DNA of 64,000 bases from Microbacterium sp. AG238. GTDB taxonomy: Bacteria; Actinomycetota; Actinomycetes; Actinomycetales; Microbacteriaceae. The stretch is taken from contig NZ_RAQC01000003.1 of assembly GCF_003610405.1 (NCBI RefSeq), positions 62,001-126,000 on the forward strand. The letters run 5' to 3'. The position numbers were made by a program, and so were the translations under genes. Below the pieces are notes generated by a model. It ran no database searches, was not told where the DNA came from, and was given only the letters and a program-made list of their open reading frames with translations. Shown one piece after another: positions 26,212 through 35,293 of the stretch. How positions within the stretch are numbered: position 1 is the stretch's first letter; each line of letters starts with the position of its first letter.

Positions 26212-26723
26212 GCGAACACAGCGGATCCTCGCCCGCCCTGCCCCTCGACGAGGCCGCGGCGGCCGCGATGTGGGAGCAGTATCGGGCCGCGCACCCGGAG
26301 GCGGTGCGCGCGGCGCCCGAGTACACCGTCGAGCACTTCGGCGACAACGCACGCCTGGCCGACGAGCTGCTCGGGATCGTGCTCGCGGGCGGCAAGCGTG
26401 CCACCGCCGAGCTCGTCGCCGACTTCGTCGCGCGGGGAGATCTCATCCCTCGCCTCGGCTCGCACTGGATCGCGTGCGACAGCACGGGAACTCCGCGCAT
26501 CGTCATCCGCACCACGGAGTTGCGCCTGGGGCCTTTCGCGAGCGCGGATGCCGCCTTCGCCGCCGACGAGGGCGAGGACGACCTCTCGCTCGAGAGCTGG
26601 CAGCGCGAGCACCGGCGCTACTGGACCCGCGTCGCGGCGGCCCGCGGAGCCGAGTGGTCGGAAGACGAGGACATCGTCTTCGAGCGCTTCTCGGTCGTGT
26701 GGCCGCCCGAGCACGCCGACTGA
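26208..26723 (+). CDS. ASCH-domain protein
   Basis: A 171-residue soluble protein with an ASCH (PUA-like beta-barrel) domain over most of its length. Visible pattern: YTVEHFGDNARLADELLGIVLAG, then KRATAELVADFVARGDLIPRLG, and HWIACDSTGTPRIVIRTTELRLG. ASCH proteins are predicted RNA-binding or modified-base-related; some are amidohydrolases of acetylated nucleosides. It is coupled to GH38 by ATGA and is the last gene before a strong terminator. Its link to glycan breakdown is not obvious, and it may simply be co-transcribed. Confidence 0.82.
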   Translation: MSEHSGSSPALPLDEAAAAAMWEQYRAAHPEAVRAAPEYTVEHFGDNARLADELLGIVLAGGKRATAELVADFVARGDLIPRLGSHWIACDSTGTPRIVIRTTELRLGPFASADAAFAADEGEDDLSLESWQREHRRYWTRVAAARGAEWSEDEDIVFERFSVVWPPEHAD

Positions 26724-26737
26724 TGAAACCGCCGCGA

Positions 26738-26777
26738 AAACCGGGCCGCGTGCGCAGGCGAGCACGCGGCCCGGTTT
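26738..26777 (+). terminator. Strong stem-loop terminator at the end of the glycan operon
   Basis: A perfect 16-bp inverted repeat (AAACCGGGCCGCGTGC and its complement) encloses an 8-nt loop. It begins 15 bp after the ASCH stop codon. The A-rich left arm gives TTT at the end of the right arm, as in an intrinsic terminator. This marks the 3' end of the transporter-GH5-GH38-ASCH operon. Confidence 0.85.
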
Positions 26778-26843
26778 ACGCTGTGGGCGGGGCGGTGAGC
26801 CCGTCGCGCCACTGCGGCGCGGCGCCGTCCTCGGGAGGTCGAT

Positions 26844-28148
26844 GTGAACTGGCTGCTCAACACGAACATCCTCTCCGGCCCAGCCGTCGTCGGGACGTGC
26901 ATCGCGGCTGCCCTCGCGTTCGTGCTGCTCGTCGTGCTGCGGCCGAGCAACCGCTGGCTCCGCCGGCGCTGGACGATGACGGCAGCGACGGCGGCGGTCG
27001 TCGCGGGGCTCCTGGGCATCGGCCTGACCTGGCTGCTGGCGGATCACTACAACCTGTTCGGCGTGGTCCTCACGGCCGACTCGCGGATGTGGATCGCGCT
27101 CGGGTTCGCCGCCATCGGGGTCGCCCTGGTGTCGCTCTGGCGTCCCACCTGGCGCCGGGCCGTCGCCGCGCCGCTGGCGATCGTGCTCTTCGCGCTCACC
27201 GCAGCGATGGGCGTGAACATCGCGTTCGGACAGTATCCGACCGTGCGCCTCGCCCTCGGGATGCCCGCGTTCGGTTCCGCTGACCTGCCGTCCCTCGACG
27301 GCAACGCCGACCGTCCGACGATCGCCGACTGGACTGCCCCCGACGGGATGCCCTCGACCGGCGAGGTCGGCACGGTCACGATCCCCGCGACGGCGTCGGG
27401 CTTCACCGCCCGTCCGGCCGTCATCTACCGCCCGCCCGCAGCCCTCACCGACAACCCGCCGCTGCTGCCCGTGCTGATCGTGCTGTCCGGACAGCCCGGC
27501 CAGCCCCAGGATCCGCTGATCGCCGCCCACCTGCAGCAGTCGCTCGACGCCTACGCGTCGGCTCACGACGGCCTCGCCCCGATCGTCGTCTCGCCCGATC
27601 AGCTCGGCTCGCCCGACGCCAACCCGATGTGCATCGATTCGCCGCTGGGAAACTCGGCGACCTACCTGACGGTCGACGTGCCGACCTGGATCAAAGCCAA
27701 CCTGCCGGTTCTGGACGCCCCCGACTTCTGGGGCATCGGCGGCCTGTCGCAGGGCGGCACCTGCTCGATCCAGCTCGGTTCAGCCCACCCCGAGCTCTTC
27801 AGCGCGATCCTCGACGCCTCGGGCGAGGAGTTCCCTTCGCTGGGTGACGAGGCGACGACGATCGCGCAGGGCTTCGGCGGCGACCGGGCAGCCTACGAGG
27901 CGGCTAAGCCCGCCGCGATCATGGCGGCCCACGCGCCGTACCGCGACATGACCGCCGTCTTCGGCGTCGGGAGCAACGACGCCGGGTTCCTCCCGGGCGT
28001 GCAGCGGATCTATCAGGCCGCGCAGGCCGCGGGGATGGATGCCACCTACGTCGAGGCGCAGGGGAGCGCCCACGATGCGACCTCGTGGACCTACATCTTC
28101 CAGCAGGGTCTCGAGATCATCGCCGATCACTGGGGGCTCGGCCGCTGA
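26844..28148 (+). CDS. Membrane-anchored esterase (antigen 85/esterase D-like alpha/beta hydrolase)
   Basis: A 434-residue protein. Four N-terminal transmembrane helices (about residues 8-135) are followed by an extracytoplasmic alpha/beta hydrolase domain. The nucleophile elbow is GLSQGG, with a late His in QGSAHDATSW as the candidate triad His. The GTG at 26844 has GGGAGGT at a good distance. Its 3' end overlaps the opposing MprF-like gene by 32 bp. An alpha/beta hydrolase encoded next to an aminoacyl-phospholipid synthase is a known arrangement in which the hydrolase removes the amino acid. A mycolyl/acyl-transferase-like role is the alternative. Confidence 0.82.
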   Translation: MNWLLNTNILSGPAVVGTCIAAALAFVLLVVLRPSNRWLRRRWTMTAATAAVVAGLLGIGLTWLLADHYNLFGVVLTADSRMWIALGFAAIGVALVSLWRPTWRRAVAAPLAIVLFALTAAMGVNIAFGQYPTVRLALGMPAFGSADLPSLDGNADRPTIADWTAPDGMPSTGEVGTVTIPATASGFTARPAVIYRPPAALTDNPPLLPVLIVLSGQPGQPQDPLIAAHLQQSLDAYASAHDGLAPIVVSPDQLGSPDANPMCIDSPLGNSATYLTVDVPTWIKANLPVLDAPDFWGIGGLSQGGTCSIQLGSAHPELFSAILDASGEEFPSLGDEATTIAQGFGGDRAAYEAAKPAAIMAAHAPYRDMTAVFGVGSNDAGFLPGVQRIYQAAQAAGMDATYVEAQGSAHDATSWTYIFQQGLEIIADHWGLGR

Positions 28149-30675
28149 CGGCGGGCTCGCGCAGCGACCCCGCCATCCGTACCGCCTGCCCGAGGGTGAG
28201 GGTGGGCAGGTAGCACCGCGTCAGAGCGACGCCCAGCGCGGGCAGCATCGCCGGGTCGGGATACACGGCCCACAGCGGCACGAACTCGGGCTGGAACTTG
28301 CGCTTGAAGTTCAGCAGCGACCGGAACCCGTACGCCGGCTCGAGCAGCCCGCCCAGCAGGTCGAGCAGTCGCGCGACATTGGTGCGCTCGGCGTCATCGC
28401 CGAGCTGCGTCGAGGCCAGCGGCGAACCCGACAGGCTCAGCAGGCCGAGCCCGTCGCTTTTCATCCGGTCGGCGGCGGCGCCGATGACGAACTCCATGAT
28501 CCCGTTCATCGCGTCGCCACGTCGCCGCATGAAATCGAGGGTGTAACCCGTCACGGCTCCGTGCTCGAACATCGGCAGCCAGCTCGTGACCGCCTCGATC
28601 CGGCCGCTCTCGTGCACCGCCATCATCAGCCGCACCGCCGGGTCGTCGAGCTCGTCGACGCCGCCGAGGGTGAACTCCATCTCGGGCAGCGTGCGATCGG
28701 CGACCCAGCCCTCGGAGATCTCGCGGATCTGAGCGTGCTGGCTCGAGGTGAGCTCCCGCCACGAGGTCCAGACGGCCGTGATCCCCTCGCGCGACGCCCG
28801 GTTGGTCGCGGTGCGGATGTCCTGCCGCTTCTTTCCCGCCGTGTTCCACTCGGGCAGGCGCAGGACGGCCTCCTCGGCCACCGGCATCCGCTGCCAGCCG
28901 AGGTGGTCGAAGACACTGCCCTCACGCGCGTCGACGCTGTAGAAGGTCGCGGTCCAGCCGTGCGCACCGCAGAACTCCACGAAGCCCGACACCACGTCGG
29001 GCCGGTCGTGGTCGGGGCCGAACGGACCGCCGAGGGTCACCGCGATCGTGCCGCGCACGCGGTAGGCGATCGCCGCGTCGGCATCGGGCGCGAACCAGTA
29101 GGAGTTGCCGCGCCACGTCGACATGAACGACAGCGTGTCGCCGCCACCGCGTTCGAGCACGCCCCGGGCGCGCAGCCGGTCGGGTGCATCGAGCACGGTG
29201 CGCGAGTCGACGAGCACGCGGGCGACGGCGACGACCAGGATCAGCCAGAACACCAGCGACGGGAGGTACCACATCGCCTGGGCGGCACCGGACTCGGGCA
29301 CGAACTCGATGATGTCCGAGGGGATGAGGGTCGGCGGCACGAGGCGCAGGGGCAACGCGCGCAACACCATGAGCGCATCCACGCCGGGCTGGAAGCCGTC
29401 GGCGATCACGAGCGTCCCGACGAACGAGACGACGAGCGTCGCCGCCGTCCCGATCACGATCGTCAGGATGAACGTGCGCTTGGCAGCCGCGGTGGTCGTC
29501 ACCCGGGCGGCTCCCCGGAACACGATCAGCACGATCGCGACGGCCAGGGGCACGATGGCGCCGACGATCACCCCGGTGAGGGTCTGCCACACGAAATCCG
29601 CGGTCTCGGCGTTGACGGCCTCGCCGATGGCGGCGACGGTGTCGGGCTCGATCACGAAGAACGTGTAGAGCATGCCGGCGAATATCGCGAGGTTGATCGC
29701 GACGGCGACCTCGAGCGCGATGCGCCGGCCGTTGCGGATGCCCCGCGCCGCGAGCAGGAGGACGACCAGCGGGAGCAGTGCCACGACGCTCGACCACCCC
29801 TGCAGATCGGAGATGGAGGAGAAGTCATCGGGGCACGGGGCGCCCGCCGAGCCGAACGCGCACACCTGGCCGTCGACGATGCTCAGCGGGTCGATCGAGA
29901 GATAGCCGTAGATCGAGAGCAGGCCCGCGCCCGACCCCGAGGCGGTCGCGACGACCGGGCCGATCGCCGTGATCGCGACGATCGCTGCGAGCAGCACCCG
30001 TTTCTCGTAGTACGAGCTGCGCACGAGGCGGAAACCGCTGCTGCGCCCACCGAGTGCGAAGCCGAGCGCGAAGCCTACCGGCACGGCGAGGAGCGAGAAC
30101 AGGTCGTTCGCGCCGCCCGAGTAGAGATAGAGCGTGACGGCGGAGAGCACCCCCAGCAGTCGAGTGCGACGCCGCCAGATCGTGCCGAAGAACGAGCTGG
30201 CAGCCATGGCCGTGGCGAGCAGCGGGGCGGTGGGCGAGAACACGTCGACGGCGGGCGCGTTCAACGGGATGCCGGCGAGGTAGGTCTGCTCGAACAGGTC
30301 GATCGCGAAACCCAGGAAGGATGCCGCGACGCCGCCCACGAGGTACGCGATCACGGTGCGCATGCTCCCCATCGCCCGTTCGGCGGCGCCCACCACCACG
30401 AGCACGAGGACGACGAACACGATGAGGGCCGGCACCGTCTCGACGACGAACAGCGAGGTCACGGAGCTCCACCAGTGACGAGTCGCGGCGCCAGCGCCAC
30501 CGGCGTCCTGGGCGGGGATGAAACCCCAGTCGATCGGCTCGAAGATCAGCCCCGCGACACTCAGCCCGATCGTGAGGATCGCGATCAGGAGCGTCACCGG
30601 ACGGTGGCGCAGCCAGGAGCCGGCGCCCGCGGCGAACGAACGCAGGTCGCTGAGGGATGTCGTCACCTGACGCAC
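28117..30675 (-). CDS. MprF-like phosphatidylglycerol lysyltransferase (DUF2156) with polytopic N-terminus
   Basis: An 852-residue membrane protein. The first 480 residues hold a dozen or so hydrophobic helices, some rhomboid/flippase-like. The C-terminal 340 residues are the DUF2156 GNAT-like catalytic domain: the ARGVLERGGGDTLSFM entry, then KRQDIRTATNRASREG and YGFRSLLNFKRKFQPEFVPLW at the end, the lysyl/alanyl-PG synthase signature. Such enzymes use aminoacyl-tRNA to decorate membrane lipids and lower surface negative charge. The amino acid specificity is not visible. It is convergent with the esterase and overlaps it by 32 bp. Confidence 0.85.
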   Translation of the reverse strand: MRQVTTSLSDLRSFAAGAGSWLRHRPVTLLIAILTIGLSVAGLIFEPIDWGFIPAQDAGGAGAATRHWWSSVTSLFVVETVPALIVFVVLVLVVVGAAERAMGSMRTVIAYLVGGVAASFLGFAIDLFEQTYLAGIPLNAPAVDVFSPTAPLLATAMAASSFFGTIWRRRTRLLGVLSAVTLYLYSGGANDLFSLLAVPVGFALGFALGGRSSGFRLVRSSYYEKRVLLAAIVAITAIGPVVATASGSGAGLLSIYGYLSIDPLSIVDGQVCAFGSAGAPCPDDFSSISDLQGWSSVVALLPLVVLLLAARGIRNGRRIALEVAVAINLAIFAGMLYTFFVIEPDTVAAIGEAVNAETADFVWQTLTGVIVGAIVPLAVAIVLIVFRGAARVTTTAAAKRTFILTIVIGTAATLVVSFVGTLVIADGFQPGVDALMVLRALPLRLVPPTLIPSDIIEFVPESGAAQAMWYLPSLVFWLILVVAVARVLVDSRTVLDAPDRLRARGVLERGGGDTLSFMSTWRGNSYWFAPDADAAIAYRVRGTIAVTLGGPFGPDHDRPDVVSGFVEFCGAHGWTATFYSVDAREGSVFDHLGWQRMPVAEEAVLRLPEWNTAGKKRQDIRTATNRASREGITAVWTSWRELTSSQHAQIREISEGWVADRTLPEMEFTLGGVDELDDPAVRLMMAVHESGRIEAVTSWLPMFEHGAVTGYTLDFMRRRGDAMNGIMEFVIGAAADRMKSDGLGLLSLSGSPLASTQLGDDAERTNVARLLDLLGGLLEPAYGFRSLLNFKRKFQPEFVPLWAVYPDPAMLPALGVALTRCYLPTLTLGQAVRMAGSLREPAVSGRAPSDRR

Positions 30676-30738
30676 GATAGTGGCTCCGCCTGTGGGCGCA
30701 GAGCAGGCGCACAGCGGGCACTTATCCGGCGGGAAGCC

Positions 30739-31629
30739 TCATCCGGCTCGCACCGAACCGAACCACAGCGCGAAGTAGTAACTGAAGTTGCGGTTGCCGT
30801 ACGACGAGCACGGGCCGCCCGAGCCCCATCCCGCCGACATGGCCGCGGTGTCGGGCTGGTAGGGCGTGTAGTTGTACAGCGCCGCCGTCGCGTCGTTCTC
30901 GATCGCGACTTCCGTCCCGCCGCACGCGGGGTCGGGGTGGAAGGCGATGAAGTGGGTTCCGGGCTGTCGCATGAAGTTCGACGCGCGGTACGAGGCCAGG
31001 TCGGTCGCTCCGGCCACGATCTGTGCGCCGACGCCCTCGTACTCCGGGTCGCACGGGGCGGTGTCGGGGCAGCTGGCGCCCATCGCCGCGCGCAGCCGGC
31101 CTTCCGACGGCGCGCGGGCCGCGCGGCCCTCGATCAGCGACTGCTCTTTCTGGAGGGTCACGAGGATGACGCGCGCCGAGATCCCGCAGGCCTCCTGCAC
31201 GCGATGGATGATCTCCGCGACGGGCAGCTCGCCGCCCTCGATCGCGCGGCAGATCACGTCACCGGTGCGTTCCGACACCCGCGCCTCGCGCGATGAGATG
31301 CCGGCTGTCGCGACGTTCAGACACGCTCCATTGACGCATTCGCCGATCCGGTCGTCGAGGAAGTCCTGGATCTCCGCGGTCGAGAGCGCGTCGCGATCGA
31401 AGAAGAGGTCGTCGTCGATGAGGTTGCCGGGGTCGATGTCACCGGCGTTCGGCGGGAGTGCGCGCGGCTGATCGCCCGGAGGCGCGGCGCCGCCCGGGAT
31501 CGCCGCGAGGTTCGTCGCGGTCACCCCGATCGCGACGATCAAGGTCACCAGCAGCACGGGCACCGTCACGAGGACGGCGACGATCCCGATCCGGCGACGG
31601 CGCCGCCGCATCCGGGATCGAGAGGCCAT
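30739..31629 (-). CDS. Secreted/anchored surface protein of the hemagglutinin-annotated actinobacterial family
   Basis: A 296-residue protein with an Arg-rich cytoplasmic start, one hydrophobic helix (about residues 13-40), and an extracytoplasmic domain. It contains DRDALSTAEIQDFLDDRIG, ARVILVTLQKEQSLI and a C-terminal GNRNFSYYFALWFGSV. This module resembles lytic-transglycosylase-like domains that databases often call hemagglutinin, usually attached to cell-wall-binding repeats, which are absent here. Four extracellular cysteines could form disulphides. I prefer the ATG at 31629; 31656 is also in frame. Function unproven. Confidence 0.65.
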   Translation of the reverse strand: MASRSRMRRRRRRIGIVAVLVTVPVLLVTLIVAIGVTATNLAAIPGGAAPPGDQPRALPPNAGDIDPGNLIDDDLFFDRDALSTAEIQDFLDDRIGECVNGACLNVATAGISSREARVSERTGDVICRAIEGGELPVAEIIHRVQEACGISARVILVTLQKEQSLIEGRAARAPSEGRLRAAMGASCPDTAPCDPEYEGVGAQIVAGATDLASYRASNFMRQPGTHFIAFHPDPACGGTEVAIENDATAALYNYTPYQPDTAAMSAGWGSGGPCSSYGNRNFSYYFALWFGSVRAG

Positions 31630-31676
31630 GGGAACGATCGTGCCGCACCCGGTCACGAGAACGCTGGGAGCGGCGC

Positions 31677-32690
31677 TCAGCCGTCCGTGACCGACGACTG
31701 CCGCACGATGAGCCGGGTCGGCAGCGGCGTCGCTTCGGTCACCACATCGGGCTGCTCCACCACGAGCAGCACCTTCTGCATGATGAGGGCGCCGAGCGCC
31801 GGGAAGTCCTGTTCGACGGTGGTGAGCGCGGGGTGCAGGAAGGCGGCCTCGGGCACATTGTCGAACCCGACGATCCCGACGTCTTCGGGCACGCGCAGTC
31901 CGCGCTCGCGGAGCGCCGAGAGCACGCCGATGGCCATGTGGTCGTTCCCGACGAAGATGCCGTCGCCCGGCGCGATGTCGCTCTCGATCGCGATGCCGAA
32001 TCCGCTCGCGGCCGACCAGTCGCCGTAGGCGAGCGGCGGGATATCGAGCCGCCTCGCGACGAGCTCGTCGCGCCAGCCGCGCACGCGCTCGGCGGCGTCG
32101 GGATTGCGTGCGGGCCCCGCGATGTGGTGGATACGCCGATGCCCGCTCTCGGCGAGGTGGCGCACGGCACTGCGTGCACCCCGGTACTGGTCGATCGCCA
32201 CGAGCTGCGGGTGCGGCCGGCTCGTGGCGGCGACGGCGACGAGGGGGATGTCGAGCTCGAGACCCTGGACGGCGGCGAGCACGTCGAGATCGACGACGAT
32301 GAGGACGATGGCGTCCACGCGCTGCCGGAGCAGCCCGTCGATCGCCGACCGCACGGCGGTGACATCGCTCTCGGGCGAGCTGATCGCGTCGACGTTGTAG
32401 CGCTCCGACCGCGCGGCGAAGTTGAAGTGGGTCGCGACCGAGGTCGGCCCGAACTGCACCGTGCCGGGGGTGATGAGGCCGATCGTCCGGGTGCGCCGGG
32501 TCACCAGCGCGCGCGCCGCGGGAGAGGGGCTGTAACGCAGCTGCGCGATCGCCTTCTCCACCCGCTCGCGGGTGGCCGGACGCACGTTCGGCATGTCGTT
32601 GAGCACGCGCGACACCGTCTGGTGCGAGACGCCGGCCAGTCTCGCGACGTCGAAGATGTTCGCCGCCCGGGGCGTGCGCGCGTCAGTCAT
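31677..32690 (-). CDS. LacI-family regulator of the furanose ABC operon
   Basis: A 337-residue LacI/GalR repressor. The helix-turn-helix is IFDVARLAGVSHQTVSRVL (about residues 12-30), with a hinge near YSPSPAARALVTRRT. The effector domain has VFVGNDHMAIGVLSAL-like and GIVGFDNVPEA segments. The ATG at 32690 overlaps the stop of the upstream ATPase by 8 bp, so it is the last gene of the transport operon and is translated with it. Its likely targets are the TGTTAGCGCTCACA-type sites at 38995-39008 and 39100-39111, which would give feedback control. Confidence 0.9.
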   Translation of the reverse strand: MTDARTPRAANIFDVARLAGVSHQTVSRVLNDMPNVRPATRERVEKAIAQLRYSPSPAARALVTRRTRTIGLITPGTVQFGPTSVATHFNFAARSERYNVDAISSPESDVTAVRSAIDGLLRQRVDAIVLIVVDLDVLAAVQGLELDIPLVAVAATSRPHPQLVAIDQYRGARSAVRHLAESGHRRIHHIAGPARNPDAAERVRGWRDELVARRLDIPPLAYGDWSAASGFGIAIESDIAPGDGIFVGNDHMAIGVLSALRERGLRVPEDVGIVGFDNVPEAAFLHPALTTVEQDFPALGALIMQKVLLVVEQPDVVTEATPLPTRLIVRQSSVTDG

Positions 32691-34230
32691 CGGCCTTGCC
32701 GGCGGGGTCATCGGCGCGGGCGACGAGGGCGATGAGCAGGTCCGAGGTCAGATCCGCGGCCGGCACGACGTGGGCGATGCGCCCATCGCGGACGACGGCG
32801 ACGGTGTGCGAGACGCGCAGCACCTCGTCGAGCTCCGCCGAGATGTAGACGACCGACACGCCGTTGTCGGCGAGCTCTCCGACGAGCCGTTGCACCTCGG
32901 CCTTCGCGCCGACGTCGATGCCGCGGGTGGGCTCATCGAGCACGACCACCCGCGGAGACAGCGCGAGCAGTCGGGCCAGCAGCACCTTCTGCTGGTTGCC
33001 GCCCGAGAGCTCCCGCACCGGCCGGTCGATGTCGGCGGGACGGATGTTGAGGGCCTCGATCCAGCTCCGGGCGAGCTCGCGCGCCCGAGTGGCGCCCACG
33101 GGACGCAGGATGCCGCGTTGCGCCTGCAGCGCGAGCGTGATGTTCTCGAGCACGCTGAGGTCTCCCAGCACGCCCTCGGTGCGACGGTTCTCCGACGAGT
33201 ACACGACCCCGCGCCCGATCGCCGACCGCGGACCGTGACCCCCGAGCGGGGTCTCGTCGAGCAGCACCGCGCCCTCGTCGAGCCGGTCGACCCCCGTGAG
33301 CGCACGCGCGAACTCGGTGCGACCCGAACCGAGCAGACCGGCGAAGCCGATCACTTCGCCCTCGACGAGCTCGAGGTCGAACGGGTGCCGGGTCCGGCCC
33401 GTGCGTGCGCCGCGGGCCGACAGCACCAGGGGCCCCTCGCTCGGCGGCGCCGGCTCGTCGTCGATCGCGGCGAGCCGCGCCGCCGAGTCGCCGAGCATCT
33501 TCTCGACGAGCTCGACACGCAGCAGCTCGGTGGTCGAGTACTCCCCGACGAACCGGCCCCCGCGGAGCACCGTGACGCGGTCGCACAGCTCGTAGACCTG
33601 GTCGAGGAAGTGCGACACGAACAGCACCGCGATGCCGCGGGCCGTCAGCTCGCGGACGACGCGGAACAGCTCGGCGACCTCGTCGGCGTCGAGGCTCGAC
33701 GTCGGCTCGTCGAGCACGAGCACGCGGAGGCCGTCGCCCGACACGGCCCGGGCGATGGCCACGAGCTGCTGGATCGCGAGGGAGTGCGATGACAGGAGCG
33801 AGCCCGGGTCGATCGAGACGCCGAGGGATTCGAGCGCAGCCGCGGCCCGCCTGCGCATCTCGGCGTGATCGATGATGCCGAAGCGGCGCGGTTCGCGTCC
33901 GAGCGAGACGTTCTCGGCGACGGTGAGGTTCGGCAGCAGGTCGATCTCCTGGTACACCGTGGAGATGCCCGCCGCGATCGCGTCCGCGGGGCGGGCGAGG
34001 TGCACCGGGGCGCCGTCGAGGAGGATCTCACCGGCATCCAGGCGGAGCGCGCCGGTGATGGCCTTGATGAGCGTCGACTTCCCCGCGCCGTTCTCTCCCA
34101 TGAGCGAATGCACTTCGCCCGCGAACAGGCGCAGATCGACGTTCGCGAGCGCCTGCTCGGGGCCGAAGCGCACGTCGGCTCCGCGCACCTCGAGCGTCGG
34201 CGGCGCCTCGGGATCCATGCGCACCATCAT
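32683..34230 (-). CDS. Sugar ABC transporter ATPase, duplicated nucleotide-binding domains (second ATPase)
   Basis: A 515-residue CUT2-type ATPase of the RbsA/MglA/YtfR class with two tandem nucleotide-binding halves. The first half has Walker A GENGAGKST (about residue 43) and Walker B VLVLDEPTSSLD. The second half has the degenerate GLLGSGRTE in place of Walker A, signature LSGGNQQK and VVVLDEPTRGIDVGAK. The same pattern occurs in the other ATPase of this operon at 36330-37880, so the importer has two complete duplicated ATPases, which is unusual. In-frame ATGs exist at 34230, 34227 and 34218. It lies 44 bp after the second permease. Confidence 0.9.
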   Translation of the reverse strand: MMVRMDPEAPPTLEVRGADVRFGPEQALANVDLRLFAGEVHSLMGENGAGKSTLIKAITGALRLDAGEILLDGAPVHLARPADAIAAGISTVYQEIDLLPNLTVAENVSLGREPRRFGIIDHAEMRRRAAAALESLGVSIDPGSLLSSHSLAIQQLVAIARAVSGDGLRVLVLDEPTSSLDADEVAELFRVVRELTARGIAVLFVSHFLDQVYELCDRVTVLRGGRFVGEYSTTELLRVELVEKMLGDSAARLAAIDDEPAPPSEGPLVLSARGARTGRTRHPFDLELVEGEVIGFAGLLGSGRTEFARALTGVDRLDEGAVLLDETPLGGHGPRSAIGRGVVYSSENRRTEGVLGDLSVLENITLALQAQRGILRPVGATRARELARSWIEALNIRPADIDRPVRELSGGNQQKVLLARLLALSPRVVVLDEPTRGIDVGAKAEVQRLVGELADNGVSVVYISAELDEVLRVSHTVAVVRDGRIAHVVPAADLTSDLLIALVARADDPAGKADD

Positions 34231-34273
34231 GCCGCCCCGAAGCGCCGCCGCGCTGCCGCGGCGCGGCGGGCCG

Positions 34274-35293
34274 TCACCGCCGCGTGGCGGATCGGCTGAC
34301 GATCACCCGCTGCACCACGACGAACACCAGCAGCAGTGCGCCCACCGTGATGCGGGTCCATGACTGCTCGGCGCCCAGGAACGAGATGATCGTCCGGATG
34401 AGGCCGTAGACGAACACCCCGATGAGCGATCCGACGACGAAGCCGCTGCCTCCTGTGAGGAGAGTGCCGCCGATCACCACCGCGGCGATCGTGTCGAGCT
34501 CGGTGCCGACGCCGTTCAGGGGGTAGCCCGCGCCGGAGTACGCGGTCAGCACGATGCCCGCGATCCCCGCGCAGATGCCGCTGATGACGTAGACCAGCAG
34601 TCGGGTGCGCACGACCGGCAAGCCCATGAGGCGTGCCGACTGCTCGCTGCCGCCGATCGCGTAGACGGTGCGGCCGAAGCGCGTGTAGCGCAGGACCAGG
34701 GCGGCCAGCACGACGGTGAGCAGCGCCAGGATGCCGGTGGGCGTGATGTACCAGCCGCCGAACGACAGCCGGGTCGACTGCAGCCACAGCAGACCCTCGT
34801 CAGCGACCTTGATCGACTCGAGGCTCACCACGAAAGCGAGGCCGCGCGCGAGGAACATCCCGATGAGCGAGGCGATGAAGGGCTGGACGTCGAAGAACTG
34901 CACCAGCACGCCGATCAGCAGGCCGATCGCACCGCCGATCGCGATCATCGCCGGAATCGCGACCGCGACGGGCACGCCCTCCGACAGCAGTCGCGCGCAC
35001 AGGATGCCGGTGAAAGCCATGACCGCGCCCACCGAGAGGTCGATGCCCCCGGTGAGGATCACGAAGGTCATCCCGACCGCGAGCACCAGGAGGTAGGCGT
35101 TGTCGAGGAGGATCGACGACAGGATCCGCGGCAGCTGGAAGTTCGGGAAGTTGATCATCGCGCCCGCGATCATCACGAGGAGGATCGCGGCGGCCGCGAA
35201 CACCGGGACGAGGGCGATGTGGCGGCTCAGGAAGCGGCGCCAGGGGCTCAGGGCGCGCTCGTGCGCGCGGGGGGCAGCGGTGAGCGATGTCAT
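34274..35293 (-). CDS. yjfF: Sugar ABC transporter permease (YjfF-like)
   Basis: A 339-residue CUT2 permease with nine or ten predicted helices. The conserved AVGMTFVILTGGIDLSVG is at about residues 72-89 and AAVVIGGTLLTGGSGFVVG near 275. The ATG at 35293 overlaps the stop of the previous permease as ATGA. By order and sequence it corresponds to YjfF, the second permease of the E. coli galactofuranose importer, and would pair with YtfT. The symbol is by analogy. Confidence 0.85.
   Translation of the reverse strand: MTSLTAAPRAHERALSPWRRFLSRHIALVPVFAAAAILLVMIAGAMINFPNFQLPRILSSILLDNAYLLVLAVGMTFVILTGGIDLSVGAVMAFTGILCARLLSEGVPVAVAIPAMIAIGGAIGLLIGVLVQFFDVQPFIASLIGMFLARGLAFVVSLESIKVADEGLLWLQSTRLSFGGWYITPTGILALLTVVLAALVLRYTRFGRTVYAIGGSEQSARLMGLPVVRTRLLVYVISGICAGIAGIVLTAYSGAGYPLNGVGTELDTIAAVVIGGTLLTGGSGFVVGSLIGVFVYGLIRTIISFLGAEQSWTRITVGALLLVFVVVQRVIVSRSATRR

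Noticed and set aside
22816..26352. Very long reverse-strand open frame opposite GH5_18 and GH38
   Set aside because: It is a GC-rich shadow (Arg/Gly/Val-rich, no domain), while the forward strand carries clear catalytic motifs.
26738..26777. Attachment site or transposon end
   Set aside because: The inverted repeat sits directly after an operon end with terminator geometry, and no integrase or transposase is nearby.
28039..31296. Long forward frame opposite the MprF-like gene
   Set aside because: It is a shadow with Arg/His/Asp-rich low-complexity content; the reverse strand shows the DUF2156 and membrane pattern.
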